DNA of 64,000 nucleotides from JAMWDF01 sp964645405 (GCA_964645405.1 CAZYCA010000019.1:41186-105185); one strand, 5' to 3'. Counted from the stretch's first letter, positions 33,071 through 42,631 are shown. Translations and numbers: made by a program. Notes: generated by a model not told the origin, from the letters alone.

Positions 33071-35161
33071 TCATACCATATTTTCCCTTCTTCTCTTCCA
33101 CCAGCAAAGATTGAGGATAAAATAAACAAGTGCCACCCAGTATTTCCGGTGTGGAATCCCGAAGCCGAAGTTCCTGGTAACAAAGTGACGTCTTTCCAGC
33201 AAAAAATCCTGGAGTTTCCTGGCTTCGTTCAGGTGGAAGAAAGCTCCCCGGGAAATTTCAGCAATTTTTTTCAGAAGAGTCTCATTGATGGAAGGGTCAA
33301 AAAGTTCTGTTCCTTCTTCGGTCACAATTATTTCCTTGATGTTGCTTTTGCCTTCTGCTTCTGCCACCAGAAAATAAGCACCTGGTTTATCAGGTACAAA
33401 GCTCAGTTTGTCATCCACCGGGGATAAAGGTAAAACCCGGTTATCAGGGGTGCGGAGGGAAAAGTTTATCTTGTGCTCTTTCTTCTCCGTAAAGACTGGT
33501 GTAACTTCCACTTTTTCTTTGACAGCGTAAATGCGACGGCCACTGATTAGCTCTGGTAAACTGCGGCCCAGACCGAGATAATCTTCTGGAGGGCAAACAG
33601 TGGCCAGAAGACGTCCCCAGAAAAATTCGTACGCTTTCTTCTGCTGGCTCGGACCGAAGTACCATCTCCAGGTGGCATCAGTACCAAACAGCAAACATTT
33701 ACCCTGCCCCGGAGCGGAAAGAACCATTAAGGCTGTAGAAGGGTCATTATTTTTCACCAGCAAGATGCTGGCTCCAGGACGGACAGAACGAATTTCATTA
33801 ATTCGGTCTAAAGCAGGAAGAGCACCGGATTCTTCCCAGAGATGGAAAGCTTTCCCTTCCTCTGTCAGAACTGGAAGAAATTCACCGGTAGTCATCCTAC
33901 CTTCTTGATTACCCGGTATTACCGGCAAAACTGCTTCCAGGATAGAACCCTGGCATCCCCGGAGAAAATGTTCTCCTCCAAGGAGAATCAAGCTTTTCCC
34001 TGCTTTGAGGACATATCTGTTAAGAGCTTCCATCTGTGTTCTGGTAAGCGTGCCGAAATCAAAATCTCCCAGGATTAAAATATCAAACTGTTGCAGGAAA
34101 TCCTCAGTAAAGATATCAGGAGGGATTTGCAGGTTTTCGCCACCAGTTTGCTGGAAAACATTTTCACTCACCCGGATGAGAAAAACAGGCTGCAAATGTG
34201 TCAAAGATTCCAGATATCGCTTGAGAAATTTATATTCCCAGCGAAGGGCAGTCTCCACATAGAGAACGCGCAGCCGCGCAGAAATTACCCGGACCAGGAA
34301 CTGGTAGCGGTTGTTACTCAAGACTTTTTCCTCTGGCTGTCCAGCAAGGGATATTTCGCACGGATATTCTCCTGGGCCCAGGGCAGGCAGGACGAACTCG
34401 GTGGAACATAACGGCTGGGTGGCCTGAACTGTTTTCTGGTCTAACACTTTACCTGCCAGGGAAAACGTGACCTGCAGACTCCGGCCATCAAAGTGAGATT
34501 GCCTGAGAGAAACATGCAGTTGTACTTTCTCCCCGGCATAAACAGGGCTGTTGGTCACCACGTCAGCGACAGCAGTATCTCCAGGAGGCTCGCCTTCCAC
34601 AGCCACACAGTAGACAGGGCAGAAAAGATGAGAAGCAAGATTTTCCCAGGGGAAGATTTCTGTCTCCTGGCCATCAGAAATAACAATGATACCAGCAGCA
34701 TTTTGACCCAGACGCCGACTGACTTCCCTGATGGCTTCCCCCAGCCGGGTGGAATTTTCGGTGGGCTGAAGCCCTGGTATATCTTCCACGACTATTTGTT
34801 TCCAGGTCTCACCGAAAGTAAACCAGACTGGCTGAAGATGGCGGATGATTCGTTGCTGATGAAGAAACCGTTTCACCTGGTCCAGACGGGTACTATTACC
34901 CGGGCCAAGACCCATACTTTTGGAGGTGTCTATGAGTACTGCCCAGCGGCCCGGCTGCCGGGAAGGAATTTTTATAGAAAATTCCAGTTCCAGTAACATC
35001 ATGGTAATAAGGATGGCGGCCAGTGTATCCAGGAATAAGAAAATTCTGAATCTTTTCTCAGGCAAAAAGTAGTAATAGGTCAGCCAGATACTACAGGCAG
35101 CTACCAGTACTACCAGTAATGCCAGAGAAGTGGAGATGCCTGCATGAAAAGAGAGATTCAT
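33071..35161 (-). CDS. Membrane VWA protein with glutamine-amidotransferase-like domain
   Basis: 696 aa. Two N-terminal transmembrane helices (residues about 10-32 and 40-60) are followed by a VWA domain with MIDAS motif D78-T-S80-K-S82 (VLIDTSKSMG) and later VISDGQETE. Around residues 350-420 is a class I glutamine-amidotransferase-like fold (QQFDILILGDFDFG, GKSLILLGGEHFLRG) without a catalytic Cys triad in sight. A third helix near the C-terminus (YWVALVYFILNLCWW) precedes basic residues. It overlaps the BatA-like gene by 4 bp (ATGA), so the two are made together. Such proteins are probable partners of MoxR, the AAA+ chaperone encoded upstream. The mechanism is unknown. Confidence 0.78.
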   Translation of the reverse strand: MNLSFHAGISTSLALLVVLVAACSIWLTYYYFLPEKRFRIFLFLDTLAAILITMMLLELEFSIKIPSRQPGRWAVLIDTSKSMGLGPGNSTRLDQVKRFLHQQRIIRHLQPVWFTFGETWKQIVVEDIPGLQPTENSTRLGEAIREVSRRLGQNAAGIIVISDGQETEIFPWENLASHLFCPVYCVAVEGEPPGDTAVADVVTNSPVYAGEKVQLHVSLRQSHFDGRSLQVTFSLAGKVLDQKTVQATQPLCSTEFVLPALGPGEYPCEISLAGQPEEKVLSNNRYQFLVRVISARLRVLYVETALRWEYKFLKRYLESLTHLQPVFLIRVSENVFQQTGGENLQIPPDIFTEDFLQQFDILILGDFDFGTLTRTQMEALNRYVLKAGKSLILLGGEHFLRGCQGSILEAVLPVIPGNQEGRMTTGEFLPVLTEEGKAFHLWEESGALPALDRINEIRSVRPGASILLVKNNDPSTALMVLSAPGQGKCLLFGTDATWRWYFGPSQQKKAYEFFWGRLLATVCPPEDYLGLGRSLPELISGRRIYAVKEKVEVTPVFTEKKEHKINFSLRTPDNRVLPLSPVDDKLSFVPDKPGAYFLVAEAEGKSNIKEIIVTEEGTELFDPSINETLLKKIAEISRGAFFHLNEARKLQDFLLERRHFVTRNFGFGIPHRKYWVALVYFILNLCWWKRRRENMV

Positions 35162-37176
35162 TTCTTATCCCCGGGAGAAAAGGAAGTTTTTTTGCTGATT
35201 TTCTTCCAGTGAAAAAAATTACTTGTGGCTACCTCGGTTAAGAAAAGTAGTAAAGTTAACAGCAGCAGTATTCCGGAAAAATCGGTTGATGTTGCCTCCT
35301 TGAGCAGAAACTGCTGCAGTTTACCGGGAGTAATCAGACTTACCCGGGCGGAAGGAAAACAGGAGTAGATACTGGCTGGGTTCTGCCTGGCCAGGTCTCC
35401 TTCTTGCCAGTCAACGTTGACAGAGACAAACCTTTTTATACCCCGGGGCGAAAAGGTAAACTCCCATAACCCTGGTTTATCAGGGACAAATTTAAGGGGT
35501 GGAACATCTGACGCCGGGACTTTTTTTCTCCAACCTTCCGGGGACACAACTTCCATTGTCTCTGTTTCTGGGGGAGCCCAGATAGCCTGGCCTACCAGGC
35601 AACTGGGACTGGCACCAGAAGCAAGATGGCGCATAATTATTTCTATCAGAACTGGAAAGAATGGTCTTTTCGGGAGATTTGTCCAGGAAAGGTCTGGAAG
35701 AAAAGGGCAGAGAATTATACTCCCTGCTGCCCGCTGTCCTTCCAGAAGCAACGGGAATCCGCGGTCCAGTTTTAGCAGAACATTTCCCTCAGTGGTGCTA
35801 CAGCGGAAAACCTGATAAAAAGATATGTTTCTTAAGTATTCTAATAACCTGTCTGCAAAGGGGGCAAAAAACGGGTGCTTGTTATCTCCCCAGATGATAC
35901 TGGCCGGGTTTTTAAAACTTACCAGTTCTTCCAGTTTTGCAGGCATGAAAAAAGTTTTTTCTTCTTTAATTTCCCAGTCGGAGTTAAAATTCTCAGGGAG
36001 GTCTTTTTCTCCGGTGAAGACCAGAAGGTGACCGCCCTGCCGGACATACTGGTAGAGAAAGCGGACTGTCTGACCGGGGAGACGGCCGGTGTTGTAAAGA
36101 ATGATTGTCTGGTAATCAGCAAGATTAACCTGAGTGAGAGTTTCAGGAAAAGAAGTTTCTAATCTACTCTGGCCAGAAAAGGCTTTGATGGCACTTTCCA
36201 GAGACCATGCAGATTCAGGGTTACCGGTGATTAAAAGAAAACGGGAGCCTGTCGCAGGATTGATGTGCAGAAAAAAAATGTTATCAGCAGCCAGAAAGTC
36301 GGAGCGGAGCAGTTTCACTTTCAGCAAGCGGGCTGTCGGGTCTATTCTAAACTGTATAAACTGGCTGCTTCTGCCTGGTATGGTGAGAAGTTTTTTTTCC
36401 AGAGAACCAGAATGAAGTTCTACCTCTGTGGTAACTGTCTGGTTGTTCCAGTTAATGACTTCTGCCTGGCAGGAATTCCTGGCAGGAACAAGGGCGAGAT
36501 TTCTCACCCCCAGATTATCCTGGCAATCTTTGCCCACATCAATTACTACTATCCTGATATGGTGCTGGCCAGCTCCGGGTAAAGAAACATCTTTCCAGGC
36601 ATATTTTTGTAAATCAGAAAGGATAATGATTGTTCTGGAGCCAGGTCTGTTTTGCAGGAGTTTCTGGGCCTGGTTCAGGCCGGATTGCAGGGAACCGGAA
36701 AAATAGGAAGGCTGGCTCTCCTTAATTATTTTTCCACATTCTTCAAGGTTGGAAGTGAAAGAAACACTCTTTCCGGAAAGGAAAACAAGGGCAACCCGGG
36801 CTGTTTTTTTCAGATTGGCCAGAACCTGGAGAGAAGATTCCTGAAGCTGTCGCCAGGGTGATTCTTCTCCGGCGGATAGACTTAAGGAATCATCAAGCAG
36901 GAAAACAACGGATTGCTCACTGAGAAAGAGAAATGCTTTCCGGCTTACCGGCCCGGCAAGAATTAAAACCAAAAAAATCAGGATGAGTACCCTGAGTAGG
37001 AGGATAAGAAGTTCTTGCAGCTTTCTGATTCTACCGGTAATCTGCTGGGAAATTTTGAGAAAACGCAGGGTACTGAAGGGGTAGACTCTGGCTTTCCTGC
37101 GGGCAAGGAAATGGAGTAATACAGGAAACCCTGCAGCTACTACTGCCCATAAAAAGACAGGTTGTAAGAATGTCAT
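35158..37176 (-). CDS. BatA-type N-terminal domain VWA membrane protein
   Basis: 672 aa. The opening MTFLQPVFLWAVVAAGFPVLLHFLARRKARVYPFSTLRFL is the aerotolerance-regulator (BatA) N-terminal signature. A second helix (LLILLLRVLILIFLVLILAGP) is followed by a VWA domain with D95-D-S97-L-S99 and TIIILSDLQ. A domain at about 290-400 again resembles a glutamine-amidotransferase fold (YQTIILYNTGRLPG, GGHLLVFTGEKDLP). A last helix (SGILLLLTLLLFLTEVA) lies near the end. It is related in layout to its downstream neighbour, and the pair may come from an old duplication. Part of the MoxR-DUF58 operon; expected in the inner membrane with its VWA domain probably on the periplasmic side. Confidence 0.8.
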   Translation of the reverse strand: MTFLQPVFLWAVVAAGFPVLLHFLARRKARVYPFSTLRFLKISQQITGRIRKLQELLILLLRVLILIFLVLILAGPVSRKAFLFLSEQSVVFLLDDSLSLSAGEESPWRQLQESSLQVLANLKKTARVALVFLSGKSVSFTSNLEECGKIIKESQPSYFSGSLQSGLNQAQKLLQNRPGSRTIIILSDLQKYAWKDVSLPGAGQHHIRIVVIDVGKDCQDNLGVRNLALVPARNSCQAEVINWNNQTVTTEVELHSGSLEKKLLTIPGRSSQFIQFRIDPTARLLKVKLLRSDFLAADNIFFLHINPATGSRFLLITGNPESAWSLESAIKAFSGQSRLETSFPETLTQVNLADYQTIILYNTGRLPGQTVRFLYQYVRQGGHLLVFTGEKDLPENFNSDWEIKEEKTFFMPAKLEELVSFKNPASIIWGDNKHPFFAPFADRLLEYLRNISFYQVFRCSTTEGNVLLKLDRGFPLLLEGQRAAGSIILCPFLPDLSWTNLPKRPFFPVLIEIIMRHLASGASPSCLVGQAIWAPPETETMEVVSPEGWRKKVPASDVPPLKFVPDKPGLWEFTFSPRGIKRFVSVNVDWQEGDLARQNPASIYSCFPSARVSLITPGKLQQFLLKEATSTDFSGILLLLTLLLFLTEVATSNFFHWKKISKKTSFSPGDKK

Positions 37177-37210
37177 AGGCGGACTATTTTACCAGAGGAG
37201 ATGTTCATTT

Positions 37211-38110
37211 TTATGCTATTTTAGCTCTTACACTGAGGTAATGATAAAGAAAATGGTCAAAAGGATTCTGGGTGACAGTACGGGCGTAACTGATATTAGT
37301 AGCCGAACACTGCCTTTGATAACGCAGGAGAAAGTCAGTGATAGCCTGCCGGTAACCTGCCTGAAGGGATAAACTATCTACATCTATCTTTTCTCCTGTC
37401 TCCATATCCAGAAACTGAAACTGCCCGGAAAAGGGGAATTCTACTTCTGCCTGGTCCAGAATATGGAAAACAATAATTTCATGGTGGTGATGACGAAAAT
37501 GAGCCAGTCCCCGGATAACTGCTTCTGGTTCGTCAAACAAATCAGAGATTAAGATGATGAGACTTCGCCTTTTGATGTTAGGAGCAATAAGGTGCAGTAC
37601 AGAAGCCAGGGAAGTTTTCTTGCCTTCTGGCAGGTTTTCCAGGGCTGTCAGTATCTGTCTTAAATGGGTACTGGTGGAACCTGGTTTCACCATCTTTCTT
37701 ATTTCTGTATCAAAAAGAATAAGTCCCACAGCGTCTTTCTGGCTAATCAGGAGATAACTCAGGCTGGCTGCTAACCAGACAGCGTATTGTTTTTTACTGA
37801 CCTGGTGGCTGGAATAATCCATGGATTGGCTGATATCCAGAAGAATATGAGTTTTAACATTTGTTTCCTCCCGGAAAACCTTTATATAGGACCTGTCAGT
37901 TCTGCCGAAAACCTTCCAGTCAAAATAGCGTAAATCATCACCAGCTACGTACTCCCGGTGACCGGCAAATTCCACACTGAATCCACGGTGCATACTGCGG
38001 TGAAGACCGGTGATGAAACCTTCCACCACGGTTTTAGCCACCAGATATAATCCCGAAAGTCTGCTCAACACTTTCGGGTCAAAAATACTGGATGAAACCT
38101 GGCTACTCAT
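37211..38110 (-). CDS. DUF58 family protein
   Basis: 299 aa. The DUF58 signature EFAGHREYVAGDDLRYFDWKVFGRTDR is at residues 48-73. It is followed by a VWA-like fold with D92-I-S94-Q-S96 and LIILISDLFDEPE. Members are always found beside a MoxR ATPase and VWA proteins and are thought to work with them as chaperone clients or adaptors, for instance in insertion of metal cofactors or envelope maintenance. No transmembrane segment is present, so it is cytoplasmic. It is 12 bp after MoxR on the same transcript, the classic order. Confidence 0.92.
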   Translation of the reverse strand: MSSQVSSSIFDPKVLSRLSGLYLVAKTVVEGFITGLHRSMHRGFSVEFAGHREYVAGDDLRYFDWKVFGRTDRSYIKVFREETNVKTHILLDISQSMDYSSHQVSKKQYAVWLAASLSYLLISQKDAVGLILFDTEIRKMVKPGSTSTHLRQILTALENLPEGKKTSLASVLHLIAPNIKRRSLIILISDLFDEPEAVIRGLAHFRHHHHEIIVFHILDQAEVEFPFSGQFQFLDMETGEKIDVDSLSLQAGYRQAITDFLLRYQRQCSATNISYARTVTQNPFDHFLYHYLSVRAKIA

Positions 38111-38122
38111 AAGAAGTGATAT

Positions 38123-39112
38123 TTAACAAATCTCTGGTATTGTTTGCAGAAGTTTCTCCACAATCCTGGCTGCGTCCATACCTTCTGCGTCTGCATTGAA
38201 ATTGGTAAAAATCCGGTGCCGTAGAACTGATTCCGCCACCTCTTTGACATCAGAGGTGGAAACATTAACGTCACCGCGTAAGGCTGCCTTTGCTCTGGCA
38301 CCGAGTACCAGGTACTGGGAGGCCCGTGGTCCTGCGCCCCAGGAAACAAACTCCCTGATAAAATCAGGTGCGGTGTCATGATTTGGTCTGGTTGCTCTTA
38401 CCAGTCTTACTGCAAAGTCCACCACATGATGAGAAACAGGTATCCTCTTGATTAAAGCCTGGTAAGTCAGGATTCTTTCTGCATCCAGAACTTTGCTTAC
38501 CTCTGAGTCTAAATCCGTGGTAGTCAACTCCGCAATTTTTCTCTCTTCTTCAGGGGCAGGGTAGTCCAGGTAAATACTGAACATGAACCTATCCAGCTGG
38601 GCTTCTGGCAGAGGATAAGTACCCTCCAGTTCAATGGGATTCTGGGTTGCCAGGACTAAAAAAGGTAACGGTAAAGGATACCGGATACCCCCTGCGGTCA
38701 CCTGGTATTCCTGCATTGATTCCAGCAAAGCAGCCTGAGTTTTTGGTGGAGCCCGGTTTATCTCATCAGCCAGCACTAAGTTGGCAAAGATGGGTCCAGG
38801 AACAAATTTAAATTCTCTACGAAGAGTCTCTGTATCCTGCTGGATGACCTCTGTTCCGGTAATATCCGAAGGCATCAAATCCGGTGTGAACTGAATCCTC
38901 TTAAATGTTAAATCCAAGGCTCTGGCTAAGGTTCTGACCATGAGAGTCTTGGCCAGGCCTGGTACTCCTACCAGGAGGCAGTGACCCCCGGAAAACAGTC
39001 CTGTGAGAAGGTCTTCCACAATTCTGGTCTGACCCACAATAATTCTCTGAACCTGTTGCAGAATCCTGGTTCTGGCTTCCTGTAGTTCGTCCAGCAGTTT
39101 CAGGTCATCCAT
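38123..39112 (-). CDS. MoxR-family AAA+ ATPase
   Basis: 329 aa. Walker A GVPGLAKT at residues 49-56, Walker B LVLADEINRA with DEIN at 116-119, and sensor 1 in LVLATQNPIELEGTYPLPEAQLDRFMF. The alpha-helical lid follows, and PRASQYLVLGARAKAALRG is conserved in MoxR. MoxR ATPases are hexameric chaperones acting on VWA-domain partners. AAAGGAAA lies upstream of the ATG. It is the second gene of a long leftward operon (40556 to 27509) and the likely motor of that system. Confidence 0.95.
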   Translation of the reverse strand: MDDLKLLDELQEARTRILQQVQRIIVGQTRIVEDLLTGLFSGGHCLLVGVPGLAKTLMVRTLARALDLTFKRIQFTPDLMPSDITGTEVIQQDTETLRREFKFVPGPIFANLVLADEINRAPPKTQAALLESMQEYQVTAGGIRYPLPLPFLVLATQNPIELEGTYPLPEAQLDRFMFSIYLDYPAPEEERKIAELTTTDLDSEVSKVLDAERILTYQALIKRIPVSHHVVDFAVRLVRATRPNHDTAPDFIREFVSWGAGPRASQYLVLGARAKAALRGDVNVSTSDVKEVAESVLRHRIFTNFNADAEGMDAARIVEKLLQTIPEIC

Positions 39113-39125
39113 CTTAAGTTTCCTT

Positions 39126-40556
39126 TTAATGGGTCATGAGATAAGTAAGGACGTTGATACCAATCTGTCTGGCCTGGCCGGGCACAAGTGTGGGGGTAAA
39201 CGGACGGGGAATTCCTTCCCAGCCGCTACCCAGGCCAAAAGGTGAAAAAACCACTATCGGTAAACCCTTCAGCAGATAAGCTTCCAGGGGTGGTCGTTCT
39301 ACAGGTACATTGTAAAGGAACTTATCAATTTTCAAGGGTAACTGGTAAACAGGATTTTTTTCCTGCCAGATGATATTCTTAGCCTGTGGTAATACAGATT
39401 GCATCAGGCTGCGAAAGGCTTCGGTAAACTCCTGGCTGCCACAGCAACTATCAGCCAGAAGTGTACCCCCACCCTGGAGAAAAGATTTCAGTTTTTGTAT
39501 TTCTTCCGCACTGAAACGGGGGTCATAATGACCTGTAAGGTAAAGAATAGGGATATCCTTTAAATCATCTCTTTTCAGATCCACTGCCAGCCTTTCCACG
39601 TAAACCGGGGAACCGGTTTGTTCTCCCAGCTGTCTTAGAATCTTACCCAGTGAGGAAGGGTGAGGGTCCCAGTCTCCGGAATGGATGATTTGACCGAGAT
39701 ATATTTTACCGCTCTTTTTCTTGACAGGTTCGGTGTAAACAGGCAATTGTCCATAAAGTTTACCGGATTCAATCCAGGCTAAAGAATATACCAGCATATT
39801 CAGCCCAATGTTTATTGCCTCTGCGGGCTGGTATCTTATACCAAAAGGATGGGTATGCATTGCCCAGCCACATCCGAGGTCCCAGGGTGAAAGAATGACT
39901 GCTGCCCGGCAGCCGAGGTTAAGAGTCCGCAGATTAATGGGAGAAAGACTCTCCTTGCCTTCCTGCAGAATGTTTACCTGGTCCAGGGTCTGGTAGCACA
40001 TTTTTAAGGGATGGTTAGAATAAAGAGGATAAAGGTTGCGGTCAGGAAAGATTCTTGCCAGCCATCTGGTGGTGCTTTCCGTAAAAGCCGGGCTTCCTGA
40101 GGAGGCGTTAGCCCAGATGAAACCACCCTGTTCTAAGTAATTCTTGAGCCGGGGTAAAGTTTTTTCCTCAGGGGTGAAAGATTCTACCGCAGTAATGTAA
40201 AGGATGGGTATTTCCTCAGGGTCAAAAGAAAAAGAGTTCAAATCAACCTTGGTGGCGCGGTAAGAAAAACCCAGTTGCGCAGAAGCCACTTTCAAAAGGT
40301 TATCGATATCATTTTCCGCCCTGGTCCAGGATTCATTGGAACCACAGATAACCTTACCTACCAGAACAGGGGGGGCTGGCGGGTTTTTCTTTTCCGACCG
40401 GCGTAAGGGTGTAGCCGGTAAGGGTAAGGGGGGAAAGGCTTCACCTGCCTTGCGACGCTGGGGGGATTGAGTGGGCGGTGCCTTCCCACACTCCCAGGCA
40501 AAACTTAACGTTCCTGAGAATATCAGGAACAAAAGGGAAAGTAGCAAACGCTTCAT
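39126..40556 (-). CDS. Secreted protein with two DUF4159 domains
   Basis: 476 aa with a signal peptide (MKRLLLSLLFLIFSGTLSFAWE). After a Pro-rich linker there are two DUF4159-type repeats. The first is at about residues 65-270 (DEEIPILYITAVESF-like core, LKNYLEQGGFIWANASSGSPAF, WDLGCGWAMHTHPFG). The second is at about 285-475 (DWDPHPSSLGKILRQLG, ILYLTGHYDPRFSAEEIQKLKSFLQGGGTLLADSCCGSQEF, FGLGSGWEG). DUF4159 proteins accompany MoxR operons in Planctomycetes, Bacteroidetes and alphaproteobacteria; their role is unknown. The tandem duplication within one chain is less common. GGAGGTGG precedes the ATG. It is the first gene of the operon. Confidence 0.85.
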   Translation of the reverse strand: MKRLLLSLLFLIFSGTLSFAWECGKAPPTQSPQRRKAGEAFPPLPLPATPLRRSEKKNPPAPPVLVGKVICGSNESWTRAENDIDNLLKVASAQLGFSYRATKVDLNSFSFDPEEIPILYITAVESFTPEEKTLPRLKNYLEQGGFIWANASSGSPAFTESTTRWLARIFPDRNLYPLYSNHPLKMCYQTLDQVNILQEGKESLSPINLRTLNLGCRAAVILSPWDLGCGWAMHTHPFGIRYQPAEAINIGLNMLVYSLAWIESGKLYGQLPVYTEPVKKKSGKIYLGQIIHSGDWDPHPSSLGKILRQLGEQTGSPVYVERLAVDLKRDDLKDIPILYLTGHYDPRFSAEEIQKLKSFLQGGGTLLADSCCGSQEFTEAFRSLMQSVLPQAKNIIWQEKNPVYQLPLKIDKFLYNVPVERPPLEAYLLKGLPIVVFSPFGLGSGWEGIPRPFTPTLVPGQARQIGINVLTYLMTH

Positions 40557-40639
40557 TTTCCACCTCCTGCCTGTTTTAAGACTGCACTTTCTCTTCCTCA
40601 GTTTATCACCGGTTGTTAGCGTAGTAAAACAGAAAAAGT

Positions 40640-41644
40640 TTACCTGCTCTGAATCTGGCAGACAGCTGAAGCCAGCATCCTTAAATTTTCTGCCGGGCTA
40701 TCCAGGGGCACAGCACATTCCGGGCCAATGATATCAATACCGGCAGCTACTTTTTTCCTGACTTCCTGAGTGATTGTTTCTAAATTTCCTTTTCTGATAA
40801 TCTCAAGGTTACTGGTTCCCCCCATGAGTGCCAGGCGTGGTCCAGCCAGTTTTCTGGCTAACGTGTCAGAAACAGCAGAATCAAAATGAAAGCAGGAAAT
40901 TCCTGTTTGACAGATAGAGGAAATTCTGTCACTGGTATCTCCACAGATGTGCAGGATTAGAAAACAGGGTATTTTTTCTGCTAACTCGGTATGAATGGGC
41001 TGGAGAAATTTCTGGTAGGCAAGGGGTGAGCACAAATCTGAAGTGGCGTGGTCAGCCAGACAGAGAGCATCAGCACCTGCTTCTATCTGAGCCAGGGCAA
41101 AGAGAATGGTTATTTTTTTCAGCTGTTCCAGGGCATGAGAAACCTGCCGGGGATGAAGGAGAGTAGCTATCAAGAATTCTTCTACTCCGAATACATGGTA
41201 AGCCAGAGTCCAGGGGCCAAAAACCTTACCCACAATAGCCACCTCCTGGCCGTAGTGCAGCTTCAGATATTTCAGGGCTTTCAGCGGCACCTGACATTCT
41301 GGACTCTGGAGAAAGTTAGGGGGAATTTTAATCTCTTCTCCTATTCTGGCTAAAGTCCCTTTACAGGAAGGCATCTGGTAACGGCTACCCCAGTCTACCG
41401 CACAACCCAGGGCTGCTGATTCATGGCAGACAGAAAAAACAGGCATCACATTGTCAAAACCAAGCTGTTCATACCCGGCAGCAGCAAGTCTGGCCATCAA
41501 TACAGGGTCTAAATGGGCCTGGGGAAAGAAGATTCCTTTTTTTTCCATCAAGTCCGTGGTGATAACTGAGGTGGCGCTTCCGGTGGCTGGCCGTGGTGTT
41601 TTCTGCCTCCTTAATGCCTTCAGAAAAATTTCTCTTCTGCTCAT
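40640..41644 (-). CDS. MtaA/UroD-type methyltransferase
   Basis: 334 aa, uroporphyrinogen-decarboxylase superfamily. Zinc and active-site motifs of the methylcobamide:CoM methyltransferase (MtaA/CmuA) branch are visible: LILHICGDTSDRI and GPECAVPLDSPAENL, with GGTSNLEIIRKGN between. The N-terminal LFLKAL-like opening (REIFLKALRRQKTPRPATG) matches MtaA. Known relatives move methyl groups from a corrinoid protein to a thiol; true UroD is unlikely because haem genes are absent. Here the partner corrinoid protein is not in the window. The homocysteine methyltransferase at 42609, on the opposite strand, may share the one-carbon pathway. The gene has its own promoter, with a predicted start only about 8 nt before the ATG. 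Confidence 0.83.
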   Translation of the reverse strand: MSRREIFLKALRRQKTPRPATGSATSVITTDLMEKKGIFFPQAHLDPVLMARLAAAGYEQLGFDNVMPVFSVCHESAALGCAVDWGSRYQMPSCKGTLARIGEEIKIPPNFLQSPECQVPLKALKYLKLHYGQEVAIVGKVFGPWTLAYHVFGVEEFLIATLLHPRQVSHALEQLKKITILFALAQIEAGADALCLADHATSDLCSPLAYQKFLQPIHTELAEKIPCFLILHICGDTSDRISSICQTGISCFHFDSAVSDTLARKLAGPRLALMGGTSNLEIIRKGNLETITQEVRKKVAAGIDIIGPECAVPLDSPAENLRMLASAVCQIQSR

Positions 41645-41658
41645 ACTCTTGCTATGGT

Positions 41659-41687
41659 ATTTTACAATGGGGTTAGTCTGTATTCAA
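41659..41687 (-). promoter_or_regulatory. Promoter of the MtaA-like gene, near-leaderless
   Basis: On the minus strand TTGAAT (41687-41682), 17 bp, TAAAAT (41664-41659). The predicted start near 41652 is about eight bases before ATG 41644. Confidence 0.45.
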
Positions 41688-41740
41688 CATTTCCTCCTGA
41701 ATCCTGGACAGTCTTTTTATGGTAAAATTTACAGGAAAAC

Positions 41741-42631
41741 ATGAAATTTTTCTATTCTCAAAAGTTTCTGGAGTATAGAGAACAGGGGCATCCAGAATCT
41801 CCGGAACGTCTCCAGGCAGTGGTGGATTACCTGAAAAAGAAGGGAGAAAGTTTTTTTGAAGAAGTCATGGCCTGTCCTGAGGAAACCCTGCTTGTGGCGC
41901 ATTCAGTGGATTTATTGTCTCAGGTAAAAAGGGGGAACTTCTTTGACCCGGATACACCGGCTATACCAGGAATCTACAACTATGCTCTACTTTCGTGTGC
42001 AGCAGCAGTCCAGGCAATGGAGGCAGCGTTAACCGAAAAACTAACTTTTTCCTTAGCCCGGCCACCAGGCCACCATGCTACTTCTCGTCGGGTAGGTGGA
42101 TTCTGTTACTTCAATAATATGGCTGTGGCTGCCCTGAAAGCCTGTGAGAAAGGGTTAAGGGTAGCTGTCCTTGACTTGGATGGTCATCATGGTAACGGTT
42201 CAGAGGAGATTATCCGGGGAAGAGAAAATCTTGTTTATCTCTCCCTGCACCAGAGTCCAGCCTATCCTGGTACTGGACTTTACTCCTTTGAAAATTGTCA
42301 TAATTTTCCACTGCCGCCGGGTACTGGCGGTAAAAAGTATTTACAGTCTCTGGAAAAAGCTCTGGAGATTGTATCATCCTTTGGTCCGGATTTAGTTGGA
42401 GTTTCTTTTGGCCTGGACACCCATGAGAAGGATCCACTCCTTGACCTGCGGCTTACTGACCTGGACTATAAAAGAATTGGTGGTTATCTGGCAGGACTTA
42501 ACAAAAGGATTTTTGTTGTTCTGGAAGGCGGCTATCATCCTGAGAGTATGGGAGCTGCTTTTTATTGTTTTCTGAAAGGTTTAACAGGGGAAAAGAGGGC
42601 TGATAAAGATGGAGAGAAAAAAAGGTGGTGA
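41741..42631 (+). CDS. Histone-deacetylase-family (AcuC/acetylpolyamine amidohydrolase-like) protein
   Basis: 296 aa. HPESPERLQAVVDYL opens the domain. ARPPGHHATSRRVGGFCYFNN contains the tandem His and the loop glycine. VLDLDGHHGNGSEEII carries the zinc Asp/His ligands, VGVSFGLDTHEKDPL the third ligand, and VVLEGGYHPESM the end. Bacterial HDAC-like enzymes remove acetyl groups from lysine, polyamines or small amides. It is cytoplasmic. The next gene, a homocysteine methyltransferase, overlaps its 3' end by 23 bp, suggesting co-expression, although the two enzymes have no known link. The catalytic Tyr usually found after the GGY motif region is GGYHPE, as in AcuC-type proteins. Confidence 0.88.
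   Translation: MKFFYSQKFLEYREQGHPESPERLQAVVDYLKKKGESFFEEVMACPEETLLVAHSVDLLSQVKRGNFFDPDTPAIPGIYNYALLSCAAAVQAMEAALTEKLTFSLARPPGHHATSRRVGGFCYFNNMAVAALKACEKGLRVAVLDLDGHHGNGSEEIIRGRENLVYLSLHQSPAYPGTGLYSFENCHNFPLPPGTGGKKYLQSLEKALEIVSSFGPDLVGVSFGLDTHEKDPLLDLRLTDLDYKRIGGYLAGLNKRIFVVLEGGYHPESMGAAFYCFLKGLTGEKRADKDGEKKRW

Noticed and set aside
33043..33183. N-terminal extension of the 911-aa membrane protein
   Set aside because: It would overlap the upstream gene by 113 bp and adds a low-quality sequence; ATG 33042 begins just after that gene.
33044..36861. Several plus-strand open frames of 60-170 codons opposite the VWA genes
   Set aside because: The opposite strand carries long conserved membrane and VWA proteins with overlapping starts; the plus-strand frames lack ribosome sites and known motifs.
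40640..41644. Uroporphyrinogen decarboxylase hemE
   Set aside because: Motifs fit the MtaA/CmuA methyltransferase branch and no haem biosynthesis gene is nearby.
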